Shown: positions 1 through 9,594, counted from the stretch's first letter. The stretch: DNA of 64,000 nucleotides from Sipunculus nudus (GCA_026874595.1 CM049322.1:52541386-52605385), one strand, 5' to 3'. Program-made: numbers and translations. Notes: generated by a model not told the origin, from the sequence alone.

Positions 1-505
1 TGGAAAACAGCTATTAGGCCTGTGCTGACATATGGCACCAGTGCTATATATGTCAGTAAACAATCTTTACCTAAAATGGAAAAGTTACAGTCACAACTAC
101 TAAAGGTCGGTATTGGTTTACATAAATATTGCAAAAGTTCTCCCATTTTGAAAGCACTGAATGTAAGTAGGATACAAAAAAAATGTTGAATTGAATGGTC
201 TTGATTTAACATGCGCCATCTTTAGTAATAACTCTCGCGCCAGGCCTGTTTATACATATTTACTGAATATGCATGCTTGTGGCAAACTGAGTGGTCATTC
301 TGATCTCATTGCAAGATCAAAAGAAACGTGTTTGAAATATGGTATAAGTTTTCTCAAATATATTTTCGATAAGGGGTACAAGCAAAGGGTAAAAAAGGAA
401 TTTAAATATGTCAATGATGGAGTGTCGGATAACGTCCGGCAGTTATTGGTCAGTCACGCCTTTTATAATAAATATATCTTAAATATGCTTCTGACACCAT
501 TTTAA
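1..505 (+). pseudogene. LINE reverse transcriptase C-terminal fragment, frameshifted
   Basis: This is the 3' part of a non-LTR retrotransposon pol gene, entering from the left edge of the window. The first reading frame (bases 1 to about 180) contains RPVLTYG followed by a KMEKLQ...LLK stretch, the pattern seen just after the palm/thumb of many LINE reverse transcriptases. An extra A in an A-run near 180 shifts the frame, and homology continues in the second frame (191-505) with a basic, non-catalytic C-terminal tail ending in a stop at 503-505. The copy is 5'-truncated by the window edge and non-functional as it stands. The LINE class is not certain; the short (ATT)n tail suits CR1/L2/Jockey-like groups. 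Confidence 0.7.
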
Positions 506-632
506 TATATTGATTTTATGTATAATACAGTGTCTTATCTGTGGTTTTACTGTTCTTTATATTTTGTGTTTTACGTTCATGTACTCTTCTTCTGAAGGCT
601 TAATAAACTATTATTATTATTATTATTATTAA
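506..632 (+). mobile_element. LINE 3' UTR and (ATT)n tail
   Basis: Short 3' untranslated region of the LINE above. An AATAAA hexamer lies at 602-607 and an (ATT)n tail at 610-631. Immediately after the tail the sequence becomes Gypsy integrase coding DNA, so the tail marks the insertion edge. Confidence 0.65.
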
Positions 633-643
633 TACTATAATAG

Positions 644-1261
644 GTCTTAGTAGTTCCAAGGAAATATAGGGAACATATCATGAAGATAGCTCAAGAATCT
701 TGGTTTCAGGGACATCAAGGAATTAACAATACCTTAGCTGAGATTCAAATCCAGTTTTATTGGTCAGGCATCACCGATGAGGTCTTAAGATTTTGCAGAT
801 CTTGTGAGATATGTCAGAAAACCATAGACAAGGGCAGGGTGCCTAAGGCTCCATTGGGTAGAATGCCACTGTTAGGAGTACCTTTTCAACGAATTGCCGT
901 TAATAAAATAGGTCCCCTGAGTCCGCTTTTAGAGAGAAGTCACAAATGCATCGTACTAACAGTAACTGACTATGCAACTCGGTATCCCAAGGCATTCCCT
1001 CTGAAATCATTCTCTACTCCAGAAGTAGCTGGGGCATTGACAAAGTTGTATATTAGGGTTGGTATTCCTCAAAAGGTACTTTCGGATTTAGGAACCCAAT
1101 TTGTATCAGATCTGATGAAAAAGGTGTCCACGCTTTTGTCTATACGACAAATGACCAATACACGATATCACCCAATCTGTAATGGTTTTGTTGAAAAGTA
1201 CAATGGAATTATCAAGAAAATTCTGAAAAGATTGTGTAAGACGGCCAAAATAATTGGATAG
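644..1261 (+). pseudogene. Gypsy-type integrase, zinc finger and catalytic core
   Basis: An open stretch encodes a DDE-type integrase. Counting from the ATG at 680, H12 and the CRSCEIC cluster (C39, C42, C45) belong to the N-terminal HHCC zinc finger; the usual first histidine (AHES) is replaced by Gln. The core follows. The first catalytic Asp, normally VDxxGP, is Asn75 (VNKIGP); the second is present in SDLGTQF (D136) and the Glu in NGFVEKYNG (E172). Homology begins upstream of the ATG, near 644, so the ATG is not a true start. The D-to-N change alone should abolish strand transfer. The frame ends at a stop at 1259-1261, within the expected core/C-terminal junction. Confidence 0.75.
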
Positions 1262-1735
1262 ATATTTATCTTTCTTTTTGTTTGCACTCAAGAGAAATCC
1301 CACACTCCAATTTAGGATATTCGCCTTTTGAGTTGTTGTATGGTAGATTCGTTCGTAGACATAAGTCCATTTTGCGCAAACTATGGACCAATTAGCGATT
1401 AGCGCCAGAAGCTAAGACCGAATATCAATATGTGGTTGATTTATGGGAGAGGTCAACCGAAACCTGGAAATTTCGCGCAATAATCTATGGCTAATATGGC
1501 CAAAAAGTACAAACGGTATTACGATCTGAAAGCAAAGCCACGTAAGTTGAAAATTGGGGATAAGGTATTGATTCTATTACTTACAGAAGCCAATAAACTT
1601 CTGATACAATAGAGAGGTCCATTTAATGTGGTAGGGATCAAACACGAGAATGACTGTGATTGAAATCAATGGATCACACAGGTTGTTTCATATCAACTTG
1701 TTAAGAACGGTACTTCAAGCGCGACACTTCTGATG
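1262..1735 (+). pseudogene. Gypsy integrase C-terminal region, decayed
   Basis: Recognisable in pieces over several frames. SPFELLYG lies near 1315-1345. A basic KRYYDLKAKPRK segment lies near 1511-1550, followed by KIGDKVLIL. A GPFNVVG segment near 1617-1637 corresponds to the GPF/Y module found at the C-terminus of many Gypsy integrases. Stops and frameshifts separate them. The region leads directly into a linker of acidic residues and then the RT domain, without any LTR between. Confidence 0.6.
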
Positions 1736-1879
1736 ATATTCTAGCAGATTGTTTTGAGATTATACAAGTGGCACAGAATCCTGAAGTTTTGTGTAGAACA
1801 GAAACAAAATATGAGGCAGAAGAAGATGAAATAAATGAGGAAGTTCTCATTTGTATGCCATCTGCGACACAGCAATAAT

Positions 1880-2790
1880 TTTTAGGACAGGTGAAAATTA
1901 ACCCTGAATTAGGATCTATACAGAGAGATGGGGTCAAACAACTACTCTCAGATGTACCTCAGAAAACATCAGTGATGAATTGTAAAATATTGCTAACCAG
2001 TGATGAACCCATGAGATCACGTCCGTACCCTGTGCCACATTCATTACAGAATAGTATCAGACAAGAGGTAGATAACGTGCTAAAAATGGGTATACATGCT
2101 AAAAATTGGTATCATTGAAATATCAAATTCATAATATGGTGATCCCATAGTTATGGTAAAAAAGCCAGATGGAAGCAATCGAGTTTGCATTGACTTCAGA
2201 AAGTTGAACAAATTCGCTGTGTTCGATCCTTTACCTATGCCAAGGTCACAGGATTTTTTTTACTCTAAAATCCAGTAGGGTTTTTTTTTCGAAAATTGAT
2301 CTCACCTGGGGGTACTGGCAAACCCCTTTTGAAGACAGTGTTAAAGAGAAAACAGCCTTTGTTACTCCGGAAAGAAAAAAATTACTTCCGCTTCATGCCA
2401 TTCGGGTTAGTTACTACTGCCAGTGTCCATTTTTCCAAAATGATGAGAATCGTTCCGGCAGGATAACCTAATGTCATCAATTACATTGTTACATAATGTT
2501 ACATGGGAAGAACATTTGTTAACTCTAGAGCAGGTGTTTGCGAGGCTGCAAAGGGCAAATCTAGCAGCAAGACCTAAGTGTTTACTAGGATTCAAATCCC
2601 TAGAGTTTTTAGGTCATAAGGTAGGAGAAGGTCAGGTTAGAACAAATCCAACATTGAGACAGAAAATTGCTGAGTCACCTAGGCTACAGGCCAAGAAGCA
2701 GGTTAGATTTTTCTTGGCTCAGGTTTTACAGGGATTTTATTCCCAACTATGCGGATGTAGCATTACCGTTGACACTACTTACCAGGAAGA
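1880..2790 (+). pseudogene. Gypsy-type reverse transcriptase, decayed
   Basis: Starts with the pre-RT segment typical of Gypsy pol (VKINPEL..., then SDVPQKTS and RSRPYPVPHS near 1891-2060). Further RT blocks are VKKPDGSNRVCIDFRKLNK near 2155-2215 and RFMPFGLV near 2388-2412. TWEEHLLTLEQVFARLQ near 2500-2550 and EFLGHKVG near 2610 follow. The segment that should hold the YxDD active site (about 2470-2500) reads NVINYI and then breaks, so the catalytic aspartates are gone. At least four frame changes are visible. A thumb-like segment continues to about 2790. Confidence 0.7.
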
Positions 2791-2799
2791 GAAGCCCTG

Positions 2800-3230
2800 A
2801 TAAGGTGAAATGGGAGAAAGCACAAGAAAATGCATTCATCCAGCTAAAACAATGCTTGGATAATCTTATACTACGAATGCCTGATTCTGAGAAAACATTC
2901 AGATTAAAAGTAGATGCGACAGACAATGGGCTAGGTACAGTGTTAATGCAAGAAAGTGAAGGTAAAGATTTTCTTACTGCATATCCCAGCAAAAATGTTT
3001 TTACCAAGGGAAAGAAACTGTGCAGTGATTGAGAGGGAATGTCTTACCATTGTATGGAGTGTAAAATGTTTTGAATTTTATTTGTACGGAAGAGCCTTTG
3101 AAATTCAAACTGATCATAAACCTCTGGTTTACATCAATGAAAAGAAAACTGTGAATAAAAGAATTATGAGGTGGGCAATGGTGCTAACCTCACCACTGAT
3201 ATATACATCACTTATTAGTGTACAAAACAT
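2800..3230 (+). pseudogene. Gypsy-type RNase H domain, decayed
   Basis: Follows the RT fragment. Visible blocks are KWEKAQENAFIQLK, then VDATDNGLGTVLMQE, where the Asp of the DAS/DAT motif is present. After a frameshift near 3000 come VIERECLTIVW and QTDHKPLVYI, both typical of Ty3/Gypsy RNase H, and a final IMRWAM near 3165-3180. Homology then stops abruptly. I see no downstream coding sequence belonging to this element. Confidence 0.7.
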
Positions 3231-3339
3231 TTGTGTCAGCATTGACTGCTCACAATGATTATATGTTGACAATCATTTATGGCCATTATGACAACAATGT
3301 GAAATTCTGACCTAAGAAAACTGGTGAGTGATATCTCAG

Positions 3340-3440
3340 GGTTAGCGAATGCCTTTCTCACTCTCTCATCTCTCTCCATCTGTATATATTATAATATATA
3401 TATATTTATTTATTTATTTATACACGTTTATATATTAGGG
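3340..3440. repeat. Low-complexity AT and (TTTA)n stretch
   Basis: Short CT-rich then TA/TTTA-rich simple sequence between the Gypsy fragment and the first host-like exon. Confidence 0.6.
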
Positions 3441-3497
3441 TTCCCAAGCAATTATATAAATTTTGGAAAACCTGGAAATTAACTGCTTTTTTCCCAG

Positions 3498-3762
3498 TCC
3501 GAAAACATTCAGAGTATGAGGAAAAAATGCCTCTAATATGGAAAGAGAATATGATTAGGCTTGGAAAGAAAGTGGTCATCCTGTCACAGTATCTTTTAGT
3601 ATATTTTCTCGTGAAACTTTTATGTATAATATTCTGAAGCACCATGTCCATGCTTATCCAGACACAAAGTGTGGCTATTCGTTGAAATGTTTTGTTTTTT
3701 GTTATTTTATTGTCATTTCCAAATGACATGGAAATTCTTTAAAGTTCATCTGTGAATTGCTG

Positions 3763-3808
<46 letters not shown>

Positions 3809-5776
3809 TGTGTGTTTATATTTATACATTTGTTGCACCTTTATTAGTGCCTGATGTTTAATCTGGACACATTTATTTTGTATTATACTATTATCGTTAG
3901 GTCTATTTATCCATTTAAGTAACAATAGTCAAATTACATATATATATGGAGGTTATTGCAGCTTGCTAGCATTGGTTACAGATCACCCTATAAATTGTTT
4001 GATTAACCATAAGTTTATTGCATTTTATCAATAAGGCCCCATATGATATAGTTCTACAGAATCATCACTACTTTGAATGAAGATACACTAGATGAAACAC
4101 TAGATGAAAAGGCCACACAAAATATTATTCGGATTCAGCACTGCTATTTGATAAAGGGAAGGAACACCTGCGTAATCCTTGGTAATGTTGCATTTCAGTT
4201 TCTTTGCCTCACTTTCTCCAAAATATTTGTAAAGATAGCAGGGACTGAAGTTTTTGCTGTGTTAAGGTGCCATTTTGAGAAATGAAAGAAAGTTATATGA
4301 ATCTTGTGAGTGAGGAGTATTTTCATGCTCACTTTGTATAATTGGGATCAAGCATCTTACAATGCACTTGTTATTCTTATATGGCCTTGCATGTGTAATA
4401 TTGCTCTTGTGAACTATTTTCAAACATTGATAACAAACTAAAATTTTGATATTTTAGACATATTGTCCATGTACAGTGGTAGGCTTTATTCATATTCAAG
4501 AGGCTGATTTTTCGCAATTTTCAAATTTTTAGCTCCTGCAAGTCATCTCAGCTATTGCGATCACCCTTTGTCCATCATCCGTCCGTGTACAGGGAACATA
4601 TAGTAATCAATATAAATAAAAACTTCTAACAGTACATCAAGTGAGGTCCTAGGAAAATCTCCTTGGAAACCTGAAATTAGGTCATGGCGACCTATATTCT
4701 GTGACTTATGGCCAGGAAATCTGATTTTGAGCAAGAGCGCCAAATTTTCATTTCCCTGGAAGTCATTCTGTCCATTGTTCAAGGTTCCTTAAAAAGTTTT
4801 TTTTCACCTGATCATAACATTAATTAATATATGTATCACCTGTATGTCAGCTGCATGAGCATCATGACCCATGGGTCATTTGTCAATAGTTTGTCATATT
4901 GCCATGGAATAAACTTCACAGAGCATCAATTGTCACATTACCTGGTGTGTGCATTAAATTTTAACAATTTTACCAGGTACCAAGAGAATAAGTGAAAATT
5001 CAGTCAGATATTATTAAGTCAATCTTTGATTTAATTATATATGATTTCACATGTTTAAATGTGGTGTCTGTTTTATGAATTTGATACTCTCTTGAACACA
5101 AAGCCAGTCACTGTATTAACTTAATTGGGGAAACAACTTCTCTCATGTAGCAATAGTATTGCACAGCTGTCAAACAGGGTAATGAAACTAGCTCTACTGA
5201 CAATAAGTCAATTGAGCTCTGTCTTTATCTTTCATCATAAGTCCATCAAATCCATCTTTTAGACTAGCATGTGAAGAAAATGGTTGACGTGTGGCACAGA
5301 CTTACAGTTAAACACTCGCCCTCTCTAGGTGGTGCTGACTATGGAAAGTCTTACCAATCCTTGATGAGAATTGAACTCACAATCTGCTGGCTTTAAATCC
5401 TGTGATTTATACTCCTTGAACACAGAAACCAGTTTTCCTTCTGACAATATGGCAGTGTACTGTGAGATATGTTCATATAGTAAAAATGAAATGTAGACCA
5501 TGTTCATTTATTTTATTTTGAGTGAAAGAAAATTGATTACAACAACTAAACCAAATGTGCAAAATCAGCCTTAACTGTCATGTATATAATTAGGGCATTT
5601 GTTGGCGAGGCCTAAAAAGAATATTTTTAAATAGATTACAAACCACATACCTCCATATGTATTTATTATTTTAATGACATTTTGGAGTTTGTGTGCAGGA
5701 ATTTTTTAAAGAGTTACTTAGTGTTGCCGAGTTGATATTCCCAGCATATCTTGAGAAAGATTCATATAAAACATAA
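3498..5776 (+). CDS. Unrecognised host gene, three C-terminal exons (3498-3588, 4060-4228, 5699-5776)
   Basis: The model is assembled by eye from splice signals and reading frame. Exon 1 (91 nt) follows TTTTTTCCCAG and ends before GTATCT; it is open in one frame (EYEEKMPLIWKENMIRLGKK). Exon 2 (169 nt) follows GTTCTACAG, is acidic then hydrophobic (TLNEDTLDETLDEK; NVAFQFLCLTFSKIF) and ends before GTAAAG. Exon 3 (78 nt) follows TTGTGTGCAG and encodes EFFKELLSVAELIFPAYLEK before a TAA at 5774-5776. The phases agree: 2 nt left plus 1 nt, then phase 0 to 0. I do not recognise the family. An alternative donor for exon 2 lies at 4182 (GTAATG). An AATAAA at 5982-5987 could serve as poly(A) signal. 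Upstream exons would lie left of the window, with the LINE and Gypsy copies inside an intron. Confidence 0.45.
3765..3805. repeat. (TA)n microsatellite followed by (GT)n
   Basis: Uninterrupted AT dinucleotides followed by a short GT run, within the first proposed intron of the 3498-5776 gene. Confidence 0.95.
4531..4800 (+). repeat. Diverged copy of the AGCTCAGCTGACT dispersed repeat
   Basis: Begins TTTTTAGCTCCTGCAAGTCA and continues with ATTGCGATCACCCTTTGTCC, then the shared phrases CTCCTTGGAAACCTGAAATTAGG and GGAAGTCATTCTGTCCATTGTTCAAGG. The same phrases recur at 10.07, 11.0, 18.4, 24.1, 29.5, 33.6 and 42.8 kb, and the last one at 7.57 and 8.73 kb. Non-coding. Confidence 0.6.
4801..5289. 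other. Intronic/intergenic AT-rich sequence, nothing recognised
   Basis: Contains one palindromic phrase GACCCATGGGTC at about 4867 that is also found at the ends of the dispersed repeats. No coding signal seen. Confidence 0.5.
5290..5440 (-). mobile_element. tRNA-like SINE fragment
   Basis: On the minus strand the segment around 5366-5380 reads GTGAGTTCAATTCTC, a near match to the RNA polymerase III B box (GGTTCRANTCC). It is preceded on that strand by a CACAGGATTTAAAGCC phrase shared with the SINE-like copies at 8873-9012 and 22690-22945. The A box is degenerate and no poly-A tail is seen. Confidence 0.4.
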
Positions 5777-6329
5777 ATACAGTTTGTCAATAGACGATTT
5801 TCAGTGTTTCTGACGAATTTGCAGTTTTACACTATTTCTGCAATTTTAAAGTTATGGTACTTAATGAAGATCTTATAGAAAATTTTCATGTCTGAAAAAG
5901 ATACTTATTTTACTATGAAAGAGGTTTTAACAATGAAAGAGGTTTTGACAAATTACACAATATGATGGTGTTTGCAGTATGAATAAATTATTTTTTTTTG
6001 CAGAAAAAAAAAATCACCAGGCAATCTGATATGTTCACTCAAGCAAAGCTGAGACACCAGTTGAGTGACTGATTGAAGCCATTGCGAATGGAACAAAAAC
6101 TTACAAATATTCCTAATAATTTTTTCAATAAATAATCAGTTAACGTCATGTAGTGTTTTTTCACTTATTTCACACATTAGCAGATGCAGCTGTGGCAATA
6201 CTCTAATATTTAAGACGAAAAGGAAGGCAATATCCTCAATATATAGCTGATTGTTATGTTTATTCAAAAAAATTTATTTTTACCAAAAAAATATAACCCG
6301 AAAAATACATTTACCAAAGGAAACCTGCA
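5777..6329 (+). other. 3' flank of the host gene with a possible alternative last exon (6004-6072)
   Basis: After a strong acceptor (T-run then GCAG, ending 6003) an open phase-0 stretch of 22 codons ends in TGA at 6070-6072. Its start phase fits exon 2 of the 3498-5776 gene, so it could be an alternative last exon. It could equally be chance. The remainder is AT-rich without recognisable content. Confidence 0.25.
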
Positions 6330-6600
6330 AGGAAGAGTGTGTAAATGGCAGAAAAAATCTGTGGAAACTGCAGTAAAAATCTGTGGAAAAGAGCGGAAGA
6401 AATCTGCAGAAAAGTGCGGAAACTGCAGCAGAAAGCCACAGGAACCGTGGCAGACATCCACGGAAAAGTGCGCAAACTGTGAAAGAAAATCCAGATTAAG
6501 GATTTGGTGCTTTTTCTGAAGAATTTTATAAATCTTCGGAAAAATGCCGCAGTCCCAATACTCGGAAATCCGTGGATTTTTTGCCAATTCCGTAGAAAAT
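6330..6600. repeat. Degenerate CGGAAA/CTGTGGAAA-rich repeat
   Basis: Many imperfect copies of TCTGTGGAAA, TGCGGAAA and CTGCAG lie within 270 bases, giving long spurious reading frames on both strands rich in Lys/Cys or Phe. The clustering of a short motif with variable spacing suggests a decayed minisatellite. Confidence 0.5.
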
Positions 6601-7306
6601 CTACAGCAGGTTAATTCAAAACATTAAATATCAAGAGGGTTGTGAGTTAAAAAGCTTAATACTGTAAGGAGCAAGAGATTTTTTAAAGCGAGTAGTTCTG
6701 AAGAATGATACATCTAAGCGTTTACCTGGAGATAAACTAGAATATCATCAGAAGCTGACAAAAGCCCTCAGCCAAAAGAACAGCGTTTATAGGTGGTAAC
6801 AGTAATAGGTATGAAATATTTGTTCTCACTTGGATGTATATCTTTACAAGATATAGAGACATAACTTTGAGAGGTATGTAGTACCTTTGAAAGTATGGTA
6901 AGTCCGATCTTCTGCAGGACTTCGAGATTATCAAGGAATATTATTATACCATGTTACATAACAATCCACCAAATGTTTCCTGAGAAATAAGCTAAGTTTT
7001 TTTTATTCTAAGCTGTGACCTTGAAAAGTAGGCCAAGGTCACCCATCTTTAGACTTGACCGAGATTTTGAAGTTCCTGTGTTGAATACCTTTAAAGATAT
7101 CCCGCTGACAAGGCCAAAGTTGAAATATCCTATAAAATTCATTTAAAATAAGAAACTGTAGTTGGCGCCACAAAACCATGGGCCACATATTATAATAATT
7201 ATATTTAAGTTCATAATTAATCCAAAAAACTGGTACCAGAATGTAAAAGTTTGTTACATGTAAAAGGGAAAATGTTCTGTTAATTTTAATTTTTTTTTCA
7301 TTACAG
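6601..7306. other. Non-coding; one AGGTCA-type repeat remnant near 7010-7060
   Basis: GTGACCTTGAAAAG followed by CCAAGGTCACCC resembles the AGGTCA-rich repeat at 56.6-57.3 kb. The rest is AT-rich with no supported feature. A T-rich tract at 7283-7306 is the polypyrimidine tract of the next exon. Confidence 0.4.
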
Positions 7307-7369
7307 TTTCACATAGAGTTTTCTAGAAAAGCTCCAGTAAACCCAAGTTCTTCCAGATCGCACACAAGG
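7307..7369 (+). CDS. Exon-like 63-nt coding stretch
   Basis: Flanked by TTTTTTTTCATTACAG on the left and GTAAGTAG on the right, both close to splice consensus. Only one of three frames is open and it spans the whole exon at phase 0/0 (FHIEFSRKAPVNPSSSRSHT...). The product is not recognised. It lies downstream of the stop of the 3498-5776 gene on the same strand, so it is either another gene or an alternative exon of the same one. The donor coincides with the start of a repeat unit (next entry), which makes the exon less certain. Confidence 0.35.
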
Positions 7370-7692
7370 GTAAGTAGTTAACCTACTGCCGGTAATTTGC
7401 TGAAGTATTCCCAGGTTCAAATAAAAAATATGTGCATGTCCTGTTGTCGCATATTATAGTTGTCTCACTCAATTAATACATAGACACTTCTTAAATTCTT
7501 CATCATCTCTGTTATTTAAAGTACAATAAGATGGCTGTATTTTATTTTCTAAGGCCTATGGACAACATGGTCTGATTTTGAGGCTCTGGAAGTCATTTTA
7601 TCCATTGTTTAAGGTTTATTTCCGACAAACCGCAATGTGATTAAAGTTATCAGAGAAAAAGACTTCTAATAGTGTAAAAATTATCTTTACAG

Positions 7693-8049
7693 ACTAATAT
7701 ATGTTACTGCTCCGAATATTCATAATATTATCGTATAATATCAGATCATGAATTGCCTCACAGTTATGAATTGCCTTGGTTGCCTTGTCTCATACTGATT
7801 TCCTGTCGAGAACCGGTTTTCTATTTTGTTTTGTTTGCATTCGGGCAAAGACACCGACCGACCCGCACCCTGCCAAGCCTCAATCTCATGACACTGAGAA
7901 CTGATCACTGTGTGTTTTGTGCTTGGCAGGTAAGGAATGGTTTTACTTAAATCCTAAAACTGCAGTTTACCCTAACATTTAACCAATTCCATACTTTCAG
8001 TTTTCAGTTTCAGTATATCGTGTAAAGCGTTTATATTCCATATTCCATT
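7693..8049 (+). other. Sequence inserted between repeat units, left of the LTR-like segment
   Basis: Absent from the equivalent place between the other units. Contains TTTTGTGCTTGGCAGG near 7917, repeated near 8320 inside the LTR-like segment. It may be internal sequence of the same retroelement. No coding motif recognised. Confidence 0.3.
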
Positions 8050-8490
8050 TGTAACGCTCCTGGGTATTTTATATTTGTTGTTTACGCATGAATATATGTG
8101 TATTCATTGCATGTTATACGCAATGGTATCTTCAAATGTGGTTTCTAAAAAAGGGCCCATTTGTATAATGATTCATGTGTTTTCTCGTGTGACTGTTACC
8201 GAGTTATATGCCTACTACACCTGTATACAATCAAGTAATTAATTGTAATGTGCACGTTTTATGAATTGTATATACCATATATATCATATTTATCATATGT
8301 AAACCAAGAGTGTCCATTTTGTGCTTGGCAGGAACTCTGGATTGGAGCTCTCAACGATATGTATATATATTGCTGAATAAACCGACTTTAATATAAATAT
8401 ATCATCGCTTTGCTATTCACTCGCGCCAGTTTAGTTTAAGAAAAGGTTCTGGACAGTGCATTCGAGATCCTAGCAACCCTAGCTGTTACA
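8050..8490 (+). mobile_element. LTR-like segment, 441 bp
   Basis: Starts TGTAAC and ends GTTACA, a 6-bp perfect terminal inverted repeat of the TG...CA type. A TATA-rich stretch lies at 8361 and AATAAA at 8376-8381, about 110 bases before the 3' end, as in a U3-R-U5 layout. No matching 5-bp target duplication, primer-binding site or polypurine tract is visible, so it may be a truncated element rather than a clean solo LTR. Confidence 0.35.
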
Positions 8491-8872
8491 GATCTCAAAT
8501 CCATTTGAAGTAGCTAACTGGCTGCTCAGGTCTGACGTTGAAGCTTTCCCAGTATCAAATAAGATATGTGTCTAAGTGTCCTGTTGTAGCATTTTATAGT
8601 ACTCACGTTCTATACCATAATACATGAACTATTTACTGTATAATTATGCATCAATTCTGTTTCTTTAAGTAGAATAAGTTGGCTGTATCCTATTTTCTAA
8701 GGCCTATGGACAAAATGCATGCCTGATTTTTAGCACTCTGGAAGTCCTTTTATCCATTGTTCAAGGTTCCTTAACGACAAACCAAATTGTAAAAAAGTTA
8801 TTAGGGAAAAAGACCTTTAATAATGTAAATTTATCTTTACAGGTTGATATATACGTGTGGTTGAAACGGTTC

Positions 8873-9012
8873 TGGCAATCGTCCCCACTGCTGGGTCATA
8901 CCACCGCTCACCCTGGATGGGGGCCGACCGTTAAAAATCTCCCTGCCTCGGCTGAGATTTTAACTCGCTGTCTACCGAGTCCTGTGCTCCACCCTGAGCC
9001 ACAGAAGCTGGT
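8873..9012 (-). mobile_element. tRNA-derived SINE-like element
   Basis: Read on the minus strand, CTGTGGCTCAGGGTGGAGCA resembles a Pol III A box. About 35 bases on, GAGTTAAAATCTC is a degenerate B box. It is followed by GCCGAGGCAGGGAGA and CGGTCGGCCCCC, which are shared with 22690-22945. It sits exactly between two units of the direct repeat, so it looks like a discrete insertion. Confidence 0.5.
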
Positions 9013-9251
9013 CCATTTGAGGTAAGTAGTTAACTTACTGCTGGTTTGATATTAAAGCTTTCCCAGTTTTAAATCAGATATGTGTATGTCCTGTTGTAGA
9101 ATTTTATAACTTGGTTGTTTTTTTTTCGTAAGAATACTTTATTACTTTTGAGTAAAATTTTCCACTTTAATACGCAGGTAGCAGATGGGCTTTTTCGTGT
9201 GTAATCACAATAAATTAATCAATCTTCAGTTCAATCTTGATAGAACAATAA

Positions 9252-9594
9252 GCAGAAGCGGGCATTAATTATGTCTGCCGTAACGTAGGACAAATCAGAC
9301 ATTACGCTGAACAAATAAAACAGGCTGCCATTGACTTAGACAATGACAACAATCTTGTTAAATCAGTGATACGATCCACTTTTACAGCTGTGCATCAGGG
9401 TCCATGCGTCACTTGTTTGTTAGGGCTAGCCAGATTTTGATGTTTTGTATTTTTCTTCGCAGATCTCAGGGCAGAGTCAAAAAGGTTATGTTTGATTAAT
9501 AAATTCAAGCCTTCAAACAACTCCCACAGAAACAAAGGTCCGAGACCAGACAACTGGCCAACCAATGTGAACTGGGGGCCAATTTATAAGTTCA
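9252..9594 (+). CDS. Two coding-like exons of unknown product (9252-9440 open; 9463-9594)
   Basis: The first stretch is open for 62 codons without a Met, ends in TGA at 9438-9440, and has a protein-like composition (RNVGQIRHYAEQIKQAAIDL). A possible donor GTTTGT lies inside it near 9408. The second has a strong acceptor (ATTTTTCTTCGCAG ending 9462) and a perfect donor (TTCA|GTAAGT). It is open in only one frame over its 132 nt (NKGPRPDNWPTNVNWGPIYK). Neither part is recognised. They could be host exons or a domesticated or decayed transposon protein. Confidence 0.4.

Larger units (their letters stand above)
641..3240 (+). mobile_element. Decayed Ty3/Gypsy-class retrotransposon with integrase before RT (GmR1-like order)
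   Basis: One continuous, heavily mutated pol region on the plus strand. The order is integrase zinc finger and core (644-1261), integrase C-terminal region (1262-1735), a linker, the pre-RT and RT region (1880-2790) and RNase H (2800-3230). All pieces are Gypsy-type by motif, but the integrase comes first. Canonical Ty3/Gypsy has RT-RH-IN; the IN-RT-RH order is known for the GmR1 group. No LTRs, gag or protease are visible. The left end is cut by the LINE tail, and RNase H homology stops near 3200. Numerous stops and frameshifts make it inactive. Confidence 0.75.
7370..9110 (+). repeat. Direct repeat units of about 330-350 bp with intron-like GT...AG ends
   Basis: Three related units run about 7370-7692, about 8508-8844 and 9016-9110 (partial). 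They share AAGTAGTTAACYTACTGC near the start, CTTTCCCAG, a TGTCCTGTTGTxGxATTTTATA phrase, TTTTCTAAGGCCTATGGACA, and a GGAAGTC..TTTATCCATTGTT phrase. They end in TTATCTTTACAG. Units 1 and 3 begin GTAAGTAG; unit 2 has lost the donor-like start. Unit 1 is separated from unit 2 by an LTR-like insertion, and unit 2 from unit 3 by a SINE-like insertion. Confidence 0.6.

Noticed and set aside
6256-6587. Overlapping 87- and 107-codon frames on opposite strands
   Set aside because: Both arise from a short CGGAAA-type repeat, giving Lys/Cys-rich or Phe-rich translations typical of low-complexity DNA.
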